Shown here in pieces: positions 1-7,856 of a stretch of 9,938 nt of DNA (positions are counted from its first letter, which is position 1; each line of letters begins with the position of its first letter). Both the position numbers and the translations under genes were made by a program. The stretch lies in assembly GCA_005240025.1 (NCBI GenBank), contig SBBK01000234.1, positions 1 through 9,938 on the forward strand, written 5' to 3'. Source of the DNA: an archaeon (lineage in GTDB: Archaea; Thermoproteota; Nitrososphaeria; Nitrososphaerales; Nitrosopumilaceae). The notes beneath the pieces were generated by a model. The model was not told where the DNA came from. It ran no database searches and saw only the letters and a list, made by a program, of their open reading frames with translations.

Positions 1-1
1 C

Positions 2-301
2 GGTAAAGCCACATCATCTCCAAAGGAAGATCTGATAATCGAGGAGCTCTGCGGGCGAAACAGGGGAAAGCGCACCTTTTCAATCACACCGACACAAAAA
101 TTCGAAATAGACACCGAAAAAATAACAAGCCTTGCAAAAGACTTGAAATTCCGGGTGGAAAACCAGGGTGATCTTGGACTCTCAATGCGAACGGATGACA
201 TGTCTGTCAGCTTCATGAAGCGTGGGTCTGCAGTAATAGTTGGGCCAAAAGACGAAAACGACGCCGTCACATTATACAAAAAACTGCTCAACAAAAAATA
301 A
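2..301 (+). CDS. C-terminal end of an E1-like adenylyltransferase (ThiF/MoeB/HesA type), 5' part outside window
   Basis: An open frame enters from the left edge and ends at TAA 299-301, giving 99 visible residues. E1-like enzymes adenylate the C-terminal glycine of small sulfur-carrier or ubiquitin-like proteins for cofactor or tRNA thiolation. The catalytic Rossmann part would lie upstream and cannot be seen. The visible tail has ELCGRN (residues 15-20) and then a small alpha/beta module ending in 'SFMKRGSAVIVGPKDENDA' followed by LYKKLL. This resembles the C-terminal module of archaeal MoeB/ThiF proteins, where a phrase like 'F-x-x-G-R-A-x-I-x-G' and an A-x-x-LY helix close the protein. The fragment opens with GKA, which could follow the second CxxC of the zinc site in this family, but that lies outside the window. 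Family assignment is by remembered pattern; the frame itself is well supported. Confidence 0.6.
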   Translation, partial: GKATSSPKEDLIIEELCGRNRGKRTFSITPTQKFEIDTEKITSLAKDLKFRVENQGDLGLSMRTDDMSVSFMKRGSAVIVGPKDENDAVTLYKKLLNKK

Positions 302-334
302 GCACTTGCAATCTCATCTGCTGTGAACATGGTG

Positions 335-346
335 ACTTACTTTTTT
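335..346 (+). terminator. Possible T-run terminator of the first gene
   Basis: A run of six T (341-346) lies about 40 bases after the stop codon of the upstream partial gene. Archaeal termination commonly uses short T-runs. The hairpin at 378-398 lies further downstream and might act as a second or bidirectional stop, because the two flanking coding regions converge here. Confidence 0.35.
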
Positions 347-359
347 CCTCGTCCTCTCA

Positions 360-415
360 GAATCCTTCTGACATACTCCCAACCCTAAAGGGTTCGGGCT
401 TTCCCGCTCGCAATT
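360..415 (-). mobile_element. Probable IS200/IS605 right-end (omega-RNA scaffold) remnant without tnpB
   Basis: Read on the minus strand, this stretch gives GGGAAAGCCCGAACCC, then TTTAGGGTTGGGAGTATGTC. That strongly resembles the conserved 3' end of IS605-family tnpB elements, where a hairpin around 'CCCTTTAGGG' is followed by 'GGGAG-A-TGTCA' near the right boundary. The hairpin is AACCCT-AA-AGGGTT at 381-394, extended by CCC 378-380 pairing with GGG 396-398 around a bulged C395. In such elements tnpB lies directly upstream on the same strand, here at higher coordinates. That space holds an unrelated ATPase fragment instead, so only a solo end remains. An alternative is an ordinary bidirectional hairpin terminator between convergent genes. 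The identification rests on motif memory, not on a database match. Confidence 0.45.
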
Positions 416-436
416 TGTAAGATGAAAAATGACTTA

Positions 437-456
437 CATTTTCAGTTCATTTTCAG
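437..456. repeat. Short tandem repeat, CATTTTCAG twice
   Basis: CATTTTCAG occurs at 437-445 and again at 448-456, separated by TT. It lies just beyond the stop codon of the minus-strand ATPase fragment. It could be a trace of local duplication in the scar region; no function is visible. Confidence 0.5.
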
Positions 457-469
457 ATAAATCTAGCCT

Positions 470-1018
470 TTACTGTTTCATCAAATACTCTGAAAACAAG
501 GGATGAAAAAGGCTGTATTTTCCTCTCTCATGTCGTATCAACAGTTCCTTTTTCTCAAGTCTAGAGAATAATTCGTTAGGGGCTTTTAGATCACTTGGAG
601 AGATGAATTCGTTTCCGAATTTTGCGATCTTGATAAGCAATTCTCGCTCTTTGATGCCATCTTGAGCCTCTGTTTGAAGATTGTTTTTTCCTAACGACTC
701 TTGTATTGCAGGCCAACACTTGGTAAATGTACGAAGCCCGATTCTATCTGCAGAATCGACAATTTCAAGCAACTCGTACATTGTGTACATTAAAAGATAA
801 GGATGGCCGCCTGTCTTATTTGCCAGCTCTTTGAATACATCATCATCTATCACTATAGAACGTCCTGCATTAGACAACCTCTTTTCCACCTCTTCCTTGA
901 TCTCATCTATTGTGAACGGCTTTAATTCAAAAGACTTGAAGAATCTTAGCATAGGTTCTGCGATGTCTGCAATCTCCGTAAAAAGACCTGAATGTGCAGT
1001 AAAGTTACAGCTATTTTT
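470..1018 (-). pseudogene. 5'-truncated STAND/AAA-type ATPase (C-terminal half only)
   Basis: The ATG-initiated part (952 down to 470) encodes 160 residues. The same frame continues upstream without a stop to about 1018 and reads sensibly there (HSGLFTEIADIAEP directly before MLRFF). It then meets in-frame TAA at 1019-1021 and a further TGA at about 1084. The protein shows the distal half of an archaeal ATPase: 'FELKPFTIDEI' (8-18), the lid motif TGGHPYLL (47-54), and a C-terminal winged-helix-like region (about 101-157) ending in LFHPLFSEYL. Walker A and Walker B are absent from the fragment, and the DNA where they should be is the promoter and start of the isomerase gene. It therefore cannot be an active ATPase alone. 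I infer a remnant truncated by deletion or rearrangement. A short expressed regulator starting at 952 is possible but less likely. Confidence 0.7.
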
Positions 1019-1082
1019 TTATGGCAAAGTGACCAAACTGTTAAAAGAAAAGATCTTGTCTCTGTAGATTCCAGACCTAAAT

Positions 1083-1092
1083 CAATATATTG
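1083..1092 (+). promoter_or_regulatory. Probable TATA box of the isomerase gene
   Basis: CAATATATTG, a perfect 10-base palindrome, is centred about 28 bases before TTG 1116. That is the spacing expected for a leaderless archaeal transcript starting at or next to that codon, so it supports the TTG start. No Shine-Dalgarno sequence is evident before 1116. Confidence 0.5.
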
Positions 1093-1115
1093 TAACCACA
1101 TGGTACCAGCTCCAA

Positions 1116-2126
1116 TTGCTTGACATCTCAACCATAAGAAAAATCGACAGGGGCGGCATGCACAAAATATACGACAACTGGGCAGATATGGCCGCCGACT
1201 CTTATCACAAAAAACATGATCCAATTGACTATCCTGACATAGACCACATAGTCTTTGCCGGCATGGGTGGCTCCGGCGCAATAGGCGACCTGTTTTCTGC
1301 CATTTTGTCCAAAACAAAAACGCATGTCACGCTGGTAAAGGGGTACATCCTGCCAAAAACAATAGACGAAAACACACTTGTGGTGACCACCAGCATATCT
1401 GGCAATACCGCCGAAACACTTACTATTTTGAGCTCGGCAAAAAAACTTGGCTGCAAAATAATTGGGTTCTCATCGGGAGGAAAAATGGAACAGTTTAGCA
1501 AAAAAAATCACATTGAATTCAGAAACATCCCAATGATTCATTCGCCGCGAACCTCGTTCATCAGCTATGTATATTCAATTCTTGCAACACTAAACTCGAT
1601 AATCCCGGTCAAAAAAAGTGACATCGCAGAATCCCTGGACGGACTGGCAAAACTTTCTAAAAAAATCAACTCTTCCAATCTGTCAAAAACAAATCCCGCA
1701 CTGGACTTGGCAGGGTGGCTGTCTGGCATACCGGTGATATACTACCCGTGGGGGCTGCAGGCTGCTGCCATCAGATTCAAAAGCTCGTTGCAGGAAAACG
1801 CAAAATCGCACGCAATAATCGAGGACGTAATAGAGGCGTGCCATAACGGCATAATGTCATGGGAGCGGCCATCTGCAGTAAAGCCGGTATTGCTGCAGGG
1901 CCACGATGATTACATCAAAACAAAGGAAAGGTGGGAGATAGTAAAGGAATACTTTGAGGAAAACAAAATTGACTACAGGGAGGTTCATTCAGTGCAGGGC
2001 AGCATCCTGACAAAACTCGTCTGCCTCGTTTACCTCCTGGACTGCGCCTCGGTGTATTTTGCAGTATCAAACAGAGTGGACCCGACGCCAATCAAATCTA
2101 TTGATTTTATCAAAAAAAGACTCTGA
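1116..2126 (+). CDS. Bifunctional phosphoglucose/phosphomannose isomerase (SIS family)
   Basis: This cytoplasmic enzyme interconverts glucose 6-phosphate, mannose 6-phosphate and fructose 6-phosphate, linking gluconeogenesis to sugar precursors. The 336 residues match the usual family size. Visible motifs are GMGGSG (49-54, first SIS domain), TTSISGNTAET (91-101, phosphate-binding loop), PR at 144-145 (substrate arginine), LQENAK with the presumed catalytic base E227, and CHN with H243, the presumed ring-opening histidine. The C-terminus DPTPIKSIDFIKKRL has the family's T/K end. The family usually has 'NHNEI' around the histidine; here it is CHNGI, a mild deviation that keeps H and N. No in-frame ATG lies between TAG 1065-1067 and residue 15. 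TTG 1116 fits both the TATA spacing and the conserved sequence before M15. The gene stands alone between its own promoter and that of the S-layer gene. Confidence 0.9.
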   Translation: MLDISTIRKIDRGGMHKIYDNWADMAADSYHKKHDPIDYPDIDHIVFAGMGGSGAIGDLFSAILSKTKTHVTLVKGYILPKTIDENTLVVTTSISGNTAETLTILSSAKKLGCKIIGFSSGGKMEQFSKKNHIEFRNIPMIHSPRTSFISYVYSILATLNSIIPVKKSDIAESLDGLAKLSKKINSSNLSKTNPALDLAGWLSGIPVIYYPWGLQAAAIRFKSSLQENAKSHAIIEDVIEACHNGIMSWERPSAVKPVLLQGHDDYIKTKERWEIVKEYFEENKIDYREVHSVQGSILTKLVCLVYLLDCASVYFAVSNRVDPTPIKSIDFIKKRL

Positions 2127-2168
2127 TGGGACCCCCTTTTCACCCTATGAAAGTGTAAATATTGCAAA

Positions 2169-2194
2169 TCCCGATCTAAAAAATCGATCAGGGA
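2169..2194. repeat. Imperfect inverted repeat between isomerase and S-layer genes
   Basis: TCCCGATC (2169-2176) pairs with GATC-A-GGGA (2186-2194), with one bulged A and an A-rich loop. It lies about 45 bases after the isomerase stop and about 60 bases before the S-layer TATA box. It could be a weak terminator hairpin or an upstream regulatory site. No long T-run follows it. Confidence 0.35.
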
Positions 2195-2255
2195 CGATTC
2201 AGGCATGAAATTTATTCAAAAATTGCCATTATTGTGGATAAATTGTCCATTAATC

Positions 2256-2263
2256 TTATATAC
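2256..2263 (+). promoter_or_regulatory. TATA box of the S-layer gene
   Basis: TTATATAC is a near-ideal archaeal TATA box, ending 26 bases before ATG 2290. The predicted transcription start is therefore within a few bases of the start codon, giving a leaderless or nearly leaderless mRNA. The region between is T/A-rich with no Shine-Dalgarno sequence. Just upstream, TGGA (2235-2238) and TCCA (2246-2249) form a small inverted pair of uncertain meaning. A strong promoter fits the very high expression expected for an S-layer subunit. Confidence 0.7.
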
Positions 2264-2289
2264 TGTTTTTCTACAAAAATTTCAATAAC

Positions 2290-5200
2290 ATGAACAACGA
2301 GATAGGACGTAAACTAACTAGTCTTACATTAATGACAATCATGCTGGCTTCAGGCATTACTGCATTTGCTCCAAGCACAATGCAAAATGCCGAGGCAGCA
2401 AATGCTAACTTGTTCGTATCGGCTGAAAACTCTCAATTCCAAAACTATGTTGCGGGACCAATGGTCATCGAAGTAGTTGTAATTGATAGTGATATCAAAG
2501 ATACAGACAAGGCAAAAGGCGAACCTGATGTTACAGTCAACGGCAAGAAGCTGAGAATGGTTCAGGCCGACGACGGTAACTGGTATGCATACTTTGCTGA
2601 TAGAGCAATGGCACAAATTGCCGACTCTACAGTAGGATTGCGTTCAGGCGGAAACGGTCTAGACTTTGGTGTATTCTGTAAGAACACTGATACTCTGATG
2701 GGTATCACCCTTACAGACACTGTCGGATTTGCAGTTCCTTTGACAACAGCAGGAGGTGTGAACGGTACTACTGATATTACAGGAGCAGCCGCATGCCGCA
2801 TTTCTGATGCAAACAGGACACTTGCAAATGTGGTCAGAGAGCCAAAAGAACCAAACCGAAACCCAGCATCTGGTGTACTGGTGGGACAAATAGGACTGAA
2901 CATTACAAAGGGTACTGGCGTAACTGCGCACAGAATCTTCCAGGATGTCTGGCCATTTGTTCAATTGTACAACTTCAACCCAACAGGCAACATTGTAGTG
3001 CAGTATAACAAAGGCGGTGGAGTTCAATCAACTACACTGAAATTTGATACTGTAGATCAATTTGCCAAGGCGGCGTTGGATCAGACCAAATACACACAAG
3101 GTGCACAGGTTCACGTCACACTAACTGACTTACAGGTAAACATTGACCCAACAGACGAAGACTCTTGGACATTCCAGACAAACTCTACCAACTCTACAGT
3201 ATCGTATCAAGTCTTCAACGAAAACGGTGGCGCTACCAAAGTAGATGGCACCGGTGGTGGTAACGGCGACAGATTTGGTGTCATTGACATCAAGACTGCC
3301 CTGCCACAACTGATGTTCGAGGACAACGGCATACTGCTGTTCAATCCAGACAGAGACTCTGCTGGAGTAGAGCAAATCATTATCCAAGATAATGACGACA
3401 ATGCGATCATTTATGATCCACGCGTACCAAACAGTGCAAACACTGCAAGATATGCAATAACTTCCAACTCCAGTCAGCACGGCTTCTTCACAAGAACAAC
3501 ATATCCAATCACAGTTACCGAAATTGCACCAAACGTTGGTGTCTTCAGTACATATGATGAATCGGATAAATCCACACTCAAAGTAGCTGACAATGCCGTA
3601 AGAGGCAAGTCAGCAACCATTGACTACAAGGAGACTCCAACGACAATTCTTGTAGGCAACGGATTTGCAACCATTGACATCAAACCACTCGATTCAGAGT
3701 GGAACTCTGGTGAAGAAATTGGGCTCAGTGTAGTAGACAGTGACGCTAACAAAAACAGCAGAGCAGACGAAGACCTGGACCTGTTCAATGCTGACGTACC
3801 GCTGATTCCGGCAATACGCATAGGTACTCCATTTACCTTGGGCGCAAACGGAACAGGTGTTACTAACAGTATTGTTGTTGGAGAATTTGGTAACGTAGGT
3901 GCCACGAGAAACCGTGTCGCCATAGCGGACCACAACTCCACTTCAGAACCAGTTTCTATAAGGAGTCAAGGATTCAAGGTATTGAATCTCACACACTCGT
4001 CACCAGTCAAATCAACATCTGTTGATGGTGTAGGTTACAACCAAACACTGAGCAGATTGACTGCAAACGCTACAACTACCGTGCAAAAGTTCAGTGACAG
4101 AGCAATTGTCGTTGAAAACACGACAGCTGCATTCGCTGGAGCTGTTAGACAATCTAGAGTAGATGTAGTGGTAGTAGACATGATGACAACTGCAGAAACT
4201 GCAAAGAAGACAATCATCGATACAAGAGGCACCACAAATACAGCAGCAGCAGGAACACCAAGACTTCACGGTTTCAACTTCTTCAACTACGATATCAGAG
4301 GAGTCAACTCTACTATCGGCTCAGCCGAGGTAGACACTTGGTTGCTGTACACAAATCGCAGCGCCACACAGGGTGTGACAATTCCTGATCCAGTAAGAAT
4401 TCTGTATCCGGGTGTAAACAACGCCATGCAAATATCTCCAATCAATGCGATAAGCTTGGGTAACAACACCGGACCAACGGGACTGATTAACCTCAACGGT
4501 ACAGCCTCATTGGGAACTGCAGGAAACGGTCACATCATGCAACGACTCTTCGGAACCGGCGGTGCGCTGGCATCAGACCTCAACAGAATTGGTGTGATGT
4601 TCAACTTTACTGCCAAGACCGATGCAGGCAACGATAACCAAAAGAACTTTGGTATTGCTGCAGACTTCTTCTCATTTGGCTACCTGAACGATGGTCTAGT
4701 CAAAGCAGACAGAGTCAACAATGCACTGTATAGAATCGAGGCTGAAGAAACCGGAGACAACACTGCCCAATTTGATGGTACACTAACGTTCACCATGCTA
4801 AACCAGCTCAACATCCTCAATGCGAACACGTATTCAGGACTCAAGACCGTTGCTGACGATGTAACAATGATCGTTCACCAGGATCTTGATGATGAGGAGG
4901 CCCCAAGAGCAAACTACAATGACTTGGGATCAGATGGCGTAACGACCCAGATTGGTGACCAGGAAGATGCTCCAACCCACTCTGCAGTAGTATCCTTTGA
5001 CAAGCCCACGTACAAGCAAGCAGATACAGTTGTGGTTACACTAGAAGACCTTGACATCAACACCGACAGCGACCTTATCGATATCTACACCGTAGTCAAC
5101 AGGACTGGCGATGTAGCAGATCATCTGGTCGGCGTAGCAGGGCTTCCAGTATTATCCAACGGCGACAAGCTAGGTAGATTGATGGATATCACCTGGGATG

Positions 5201-7791
5201 ACAGAACATGGGTATTCAACAACGATGGTTGTACCACCGCGTTGAGTAACGCTGGCATCACTGATCGTGCACTGGGCTTTACTGGCTTCACACTAATTGA
5301 AACCGGTATCTCTTCAGGCATCTTCACAGGTGACTTCCAGGTTCCAGCCAAGGTATGTAGACCGGCAGACACCCAGACGGGCGTTGCCAAGGATACATCA
5401 CCTGTTAATACACAGGGACTTGACATGGAAGTAAACTACCTGGACTTTAGAGACGCATCAGGACAAATTGTTGAGGTCGGCGACGGTGCAGGTATTAGGG
5501 CAAACACAGGTTCCATCAGCCTTGATAGGACCGTTTATCCAATACCATTCGGTGAAATTAATGACGACTTTACTGGAGTCACAGTCACCGATAACACATC
5601 ACCAAGTGGTCGATCCATATTCCCACTACACCTAACTGCAATCAAAGCAGGCGGACCGAAAGGCACCGCAGTGGATACTGCCAACATCGACTTCGTCGGA
5701 GCGGCAGCGTCATTTGAAACCCTACCCAAGGGTATTCTGACAGTTCACGTACAAGTGAATGATCCAGACTTTGACACATCCGCAGCAGGTGAAGACACAA
5801 TTAACCAAAACATCACCAACTCTACCGGTCACTTCCAACCAAGGGGACCAGTAAAGATCACAGTATCCCGAGGAGCAAACTCTGTTATCCTCGGTTATGC
5901 TGGCAGTGATAAAGTAAAGAATGGTGTAATTGACGTCGGTGCGGACAACACTGGCCTCGGAGTATCCTCAGTCAGACAACTGGGTCCAATCACAGAGACG
6001 GCGCCAGCAAGCGGCATCTTTGAATTCGACCTGGAAGTCAAATACACTGACGGACCGGCATCAACGATATGTCCAACAACTGGAGCTGCAAGATTTGACT
6101 CACTAACAGTACCTGGCACAAACGGCGCAGTCACGACAAGATTCGATGCCGCGCCAGCAGCAGGAACTGGCAACTTCTGTATCCTACAGGGTGATATCAT
6201 CACCGTAGAATACACAGACCCGGCTGATGCTTCAGGCGACAGGAATACAGTAACGGACTCAGCAACATTTGATCTCAGAAACGGTGCATTACAATCAGAC
6301 AAGTCTGTCTATATCATAGGCTCTGACATGATCATGACCTTGATTGAACCAGACCTGGACCTCGACAATGATCTGGCCGAGACATACGATCTGGATCTCA
6401 TTGAATGGGATTCAGACGCAGCCACAGTCACCATGGGTGATGAAGGCACAACCGGCGATTCATTCGATCCAGAGCCATCCGACCTAAGAGAAACCGGCGA
6501 CAGCACTGGTATATTCCAGACTGTAATCGAGATTCCAAAGGTCCTCAGAAGCGATTCTCTGGAAAGAGGCGAAGAGATTGTACTGGAATACACCGACTGG
6601 GGCCCATCTGGCGCTGACTATGTTGGTCAAGAAGATGAAGACATCAACTTGACAATATTCACGTCAAACTTCGGAGCAACAGTTGAGCTTGATCAAAAAG
6701 TCTACACATGGACCGACAAGGTCTACATCACCGTAGTCGCACCTGATCACAACTTTGACAGCAACCTCGTAGATGAAATAGGTGGTACATCCACTGATCC
6801 ATTGAAGGTCGCTACCAGAGGAAACACAATCAACAGGTACAAACTTGTTGAGACAGGTACAGACACCGGCATCTTCACAGGCGAAGTAATCCTCGTAGGA
6901 TTCGGCCACGATGTCACCGGTGATAACGTCAACGATGCACCAACCGTAGCAGCAGCACTCAGAAACACCGGAAGCGGTCCAACAGACGGCTTCCTTGGCT
7001 CTGATGACGATGACGGCCTCACAGTATCCTATGAATTCTCAGAGGATGAAACTGTAGTAGGATCCGCATTGATCAGGTGGAACATCGGTGAAGTTTCATG
7101 GCTTGAGGCAAGCTATCCAGCAAGTGGCACAGGCGTAGTAAGAGTCATTGATCCAGATATGAACCTCCGCCCAGAAGCAGTGGACAACTTTAGCGTCGAC
7201 GCGTGGTCTGATTCAGACTCCGGCGGTATTGATCTAACTGTAACTGAGACTAATGAGGCAACCGGCATCTTCGAAGGTACTGTGTTCTTCACAACCACCG
7301 ACGAATCATCCGGCCACAGACTCAGAGTCGCAGAAGGTGACACTGTCACAGCAGAATACCGGGACGAAACATTACCTGATCCATACACCACAGCAGATGA
7401 GCTCGACATTACCGGCACTGCGTTTATCGGCACTGTAGTACCACCTCTTGAGAGAGCACCAGCTTCTAACGCAAGAGTGGTCGACGCATTCGGCAACACC
7501 CTAGATGAGGTGTCCGCTGGTGACCAGGTACAAATTACAGCCGACTTGACCAATGGCCAGGACAGAGAGCAACCATTTGCATATTTGGTGCAGGTTCAGA
7601 ATGAAGACGGCGTAACAGTTGCACTGGCATGGATTAGCGGTTCATTAGCAGCAGGTCAATCATTCAGCCCAGCATTGTCCTGGACTCCAACAGAATCCGG
7701 TTCATACACCGCAACGGTGTTTGTCTGGGAATCTGTTGACAACCCAGCAGCGCTGAGCGAACCTGTATCAGTGGATATTGAAGTCAGCTAA
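2290..7791 (+). CDS. Major S-layer protein, thaumarchaeal type (1833 residues)
   Basis: This secreted structural protein should form the two-dimensional cell-surface lattice. A signal peptide is visible: K8, a hydrophobic stretch (about 9-27) and probable cleavage after AEA at 34-36. The mature protein is a chain of beta-sandwich-like domains, strongly acidic, with DxDxN-type loops (DNDDN at 367-371; D483-E494 fits an EF-hand-like loop). About 23 N-X-S/T sequons cluster in residues 160-830. Six cysteines form three local pairs: 130/169, 981/1023 and 1261/1297. Residues about 898-1717 repeat a unit with an acidic 'PDxD' loop followed by ET-x5-GIF (E at 1004, 1236, 1401, 1521, 1653). A distinct C-terminal module (1718-1833) contains LAWISGSLAAGQS and VFVWES. 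There is no C-terminal transmembrane helix, so anchoring must be indirect. It resembles the Nitrosopumilus maritimus S-layer protein Nmar_1547. Codon choice appears more biased than in the neighbours. Confidence 0.9.
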   Translation: MNNEIGRKLTSLTLMTIMLASGITAFAPSTMQNAEAANANLFVSAENSQFQNYVAGPMVIEVVVIDSDIKDTDKAKGEPDVTVNGKKLRMVQADDGNWYAYFADRAMAQIADSTVGLRSGGNGLDFGVFCKNTDTLMGITLTDTVGFAVPLTTAGGVNGTTDITGAAACRISDANRTLANVVREPKEPNRNPASGVLVGQIGLNITKGTGVTAHRIFQDVWPFVQLYNFNPTGNIVVQYNKGGGVQSTTLKFDTVDQFAKAALDQTKYTQGAQVHVTLTDLQVNIDPTDEDSWTFQTNSTNSTVSYQVFNENGGATKVDGTGGGNGDRFGVIDIKTALPQLMFEDNGILLFNPDRDSAGVEQIIIQDNDDNAIIYDPRVPNSANTARYAITSNSSQHGFFTRTTYPITVTEIAPNVGVFSTYDESDKSTLKVADNAVRGKSATIDYKETPTTILVGNGFATIDIKPLDSEWNSGEEIGLSVVDSDANKNSRADEDLDLFNADVPLIPAIRIGTPFTLGANGTGVTNSIVVGEFGNVGATRNRVAIADHNSTSEPVSIRSQGFKVLNLTHSSPVKSTSVDGVGYNQTLSRLTANATTTVQKFSDRAIVVENTTAAFAGAVRQSRVDVVVVDMMTTAETAKKTIIDTRGTTNTAAAGTPRLHGFNFFNYDIRGVNSTIGSAEVDTWLLYTNRSATQGVTIPDPVRILYPGVNNAMQISPINAISLGNNTGPTGLINLNGTASLGTAGNGHIMQRLFGTGGALASDLNRIGVMFNFTAKTDAGNDNQKNFGIAADFFSFGYLNDGLVKADRVNNALYRIEAEETGDNTAQFDGTLTFTMLNQLNILNANTYSGLKTVADDVTMIVHQDLDDEEAPRANYNDLGSDGVTTQIGDQEDAPTHSAVVSFDKPTYKQADTVVVTLEDLDINTDSDLIDIYTVVNRTGDVADHLVGVAGLPVLSNGDKLGRLMDITWDDRTWVFNNDGCTTALSNAGITDRALGFTGFTLIETGISSGIFTGDFQVPAKVCRPADTQTGVAKDTSPVNTQGLDMEVNYLDFRDASGQIVEVGDGAGIRANTGSISLDRTVYPIPFGEINDDFTGVTVTDNTSPSGRSIFPLHLTAIKAGGPKGTAVDTANIDFVGAAASFETLPKGILTVHVQVNDPDFDTSAAGEDTINQNITNSTGHFQPRGPVKITVSRGANSVILGYAGSDKVKNGVIDVGADNTGLGVSSVRQLGPITETAPASGIFEFDLEVKYTDGPASTICPTTGAARFDSLTVPGTNGAVTTRFDAAPAAGTGNFCILQGDIITVEYTDPADASGDRNTVTDSATFDLRNGALQSDKSVYIIGSDMIMTLIEPDLDLDNDLAETYDLDLIEWDSDAATVTMGDEGTTGDSFDPEPSDLRETGDSTGIFQTVIEIPKVLRSDSLERGEEIVLEYTDWGPSGADYVGQEDEDINLTIFTSNFGATVELDQKVYTWTDKVYITVVAPDHNFDSNLVDEIGGTSTDPLKVATRGNTINRYKLVETGTDTGIFTGEVILVGFGHDVTGDNVNDAPTVAAALRNTGSGPTDGFLGSDDDDGLTVSYEFSEDETVVGSALIRWNIGEVSWLEASYPASGTGVVRVIDPDMNLRPEAVDNFSVDAWSDSDSGGIDLTVTETNEATGIFEGTVFFTTTDESSGHRLRVAEGDTVTAEYRDETLPDPYTTADELDITGTAFIGTVVPPLERAPASNARVVDAFGNTLDEVSAGDQVQITADLTNGQDREQPFAYLVQVQNEDGVTVALAWISGSLAAGQSFSPALSWTPTESGSYTATVFVWESVDNPAALSEPVSVDIEVS
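4981..7440 (+). repeat. Degenerate repeated domains within the S-layer protein
   Basis: At protein level, at least five units share an N-terminal strand with an acidic loop (D920, D1158, D1355, D1486 and D1621 mark the loops) followed by a conserved ET-x5-GIF turn. The GIF-motif spacing shrinks along the chain: 232, 165, 120, then 132 residues. Openings such as 'FDKPTYKQAD', 'SDKSVYIIGSD' and 'LDQKVYTWTDK' mark unit starts. A weaker copy, EIAPNVGVF at 411, suggests the same fold occurs earlier. The DNA itself is diverged and not a recent tandem array. Confidence 0.7.
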
Positions 7792-7811
7792 GACTAGAAG
7801 AAAACTATCCC

Positions 7812-7828
7812 CCTTTTTCTTTTTTATT
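7812..7828 (+). terminator. T-rich terminator of the S-layer gene
   Basis: TTTTTCTTTTTTATT (7814-7827) follows the S-layer stop codon by about 20 bases, preceded by a C-run and without an obvious hairpin. This is the typical archaeal intrinsic terminator. It separates the S-layer transcript from the next unit, at least partly. Confidence 0.75.
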
Positions 7829-7856
7829 CTAAAACCCCTTAGAGAATATCATAACC

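Noticed and set aside
333..437. TGACTTAC occurs at 333-340 and 430-437, flanking the hairpin like a target-site duplication.
   Set aside because: An 8-base repeat in a few hundred bases is not rare by chance, and IS200/IS605 elements do not make target-site duplications.
831..1067. Plus-strand open frame of 78 codons over the ATPase fragment.
   Set aside because: It is antisense to a recognisable ATPase C-terminus, has no promoter, and its translation shows no domain-like pattern.
1100..1102. ATG at 1100 as start of the isomerase.
   Set aside because: It is out of frame with the isomerase; the in-frame choices are TTG 1116 or ATG 1158, and the conserved N-terminal residues favour TTG 1116.
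946..1317. Minus-strand frame of 123 codons that could have been the missing 5' half of the ATPase through a frameshift at the seven-A run.
   Set aside because: Its translation is Cys/Arg-rich with no Walker motifs and is mostly antisense to the well-supported isomerase gene.
2350..7553. Many minus-strand open frames of 60-150 codons inside the S-layer gene.
   Set aside because: They are Ser/Thr/Val-rich shadows produced by the biased codon use of a highly expressed gene; none shows a start context, promoter or recognisable motif.
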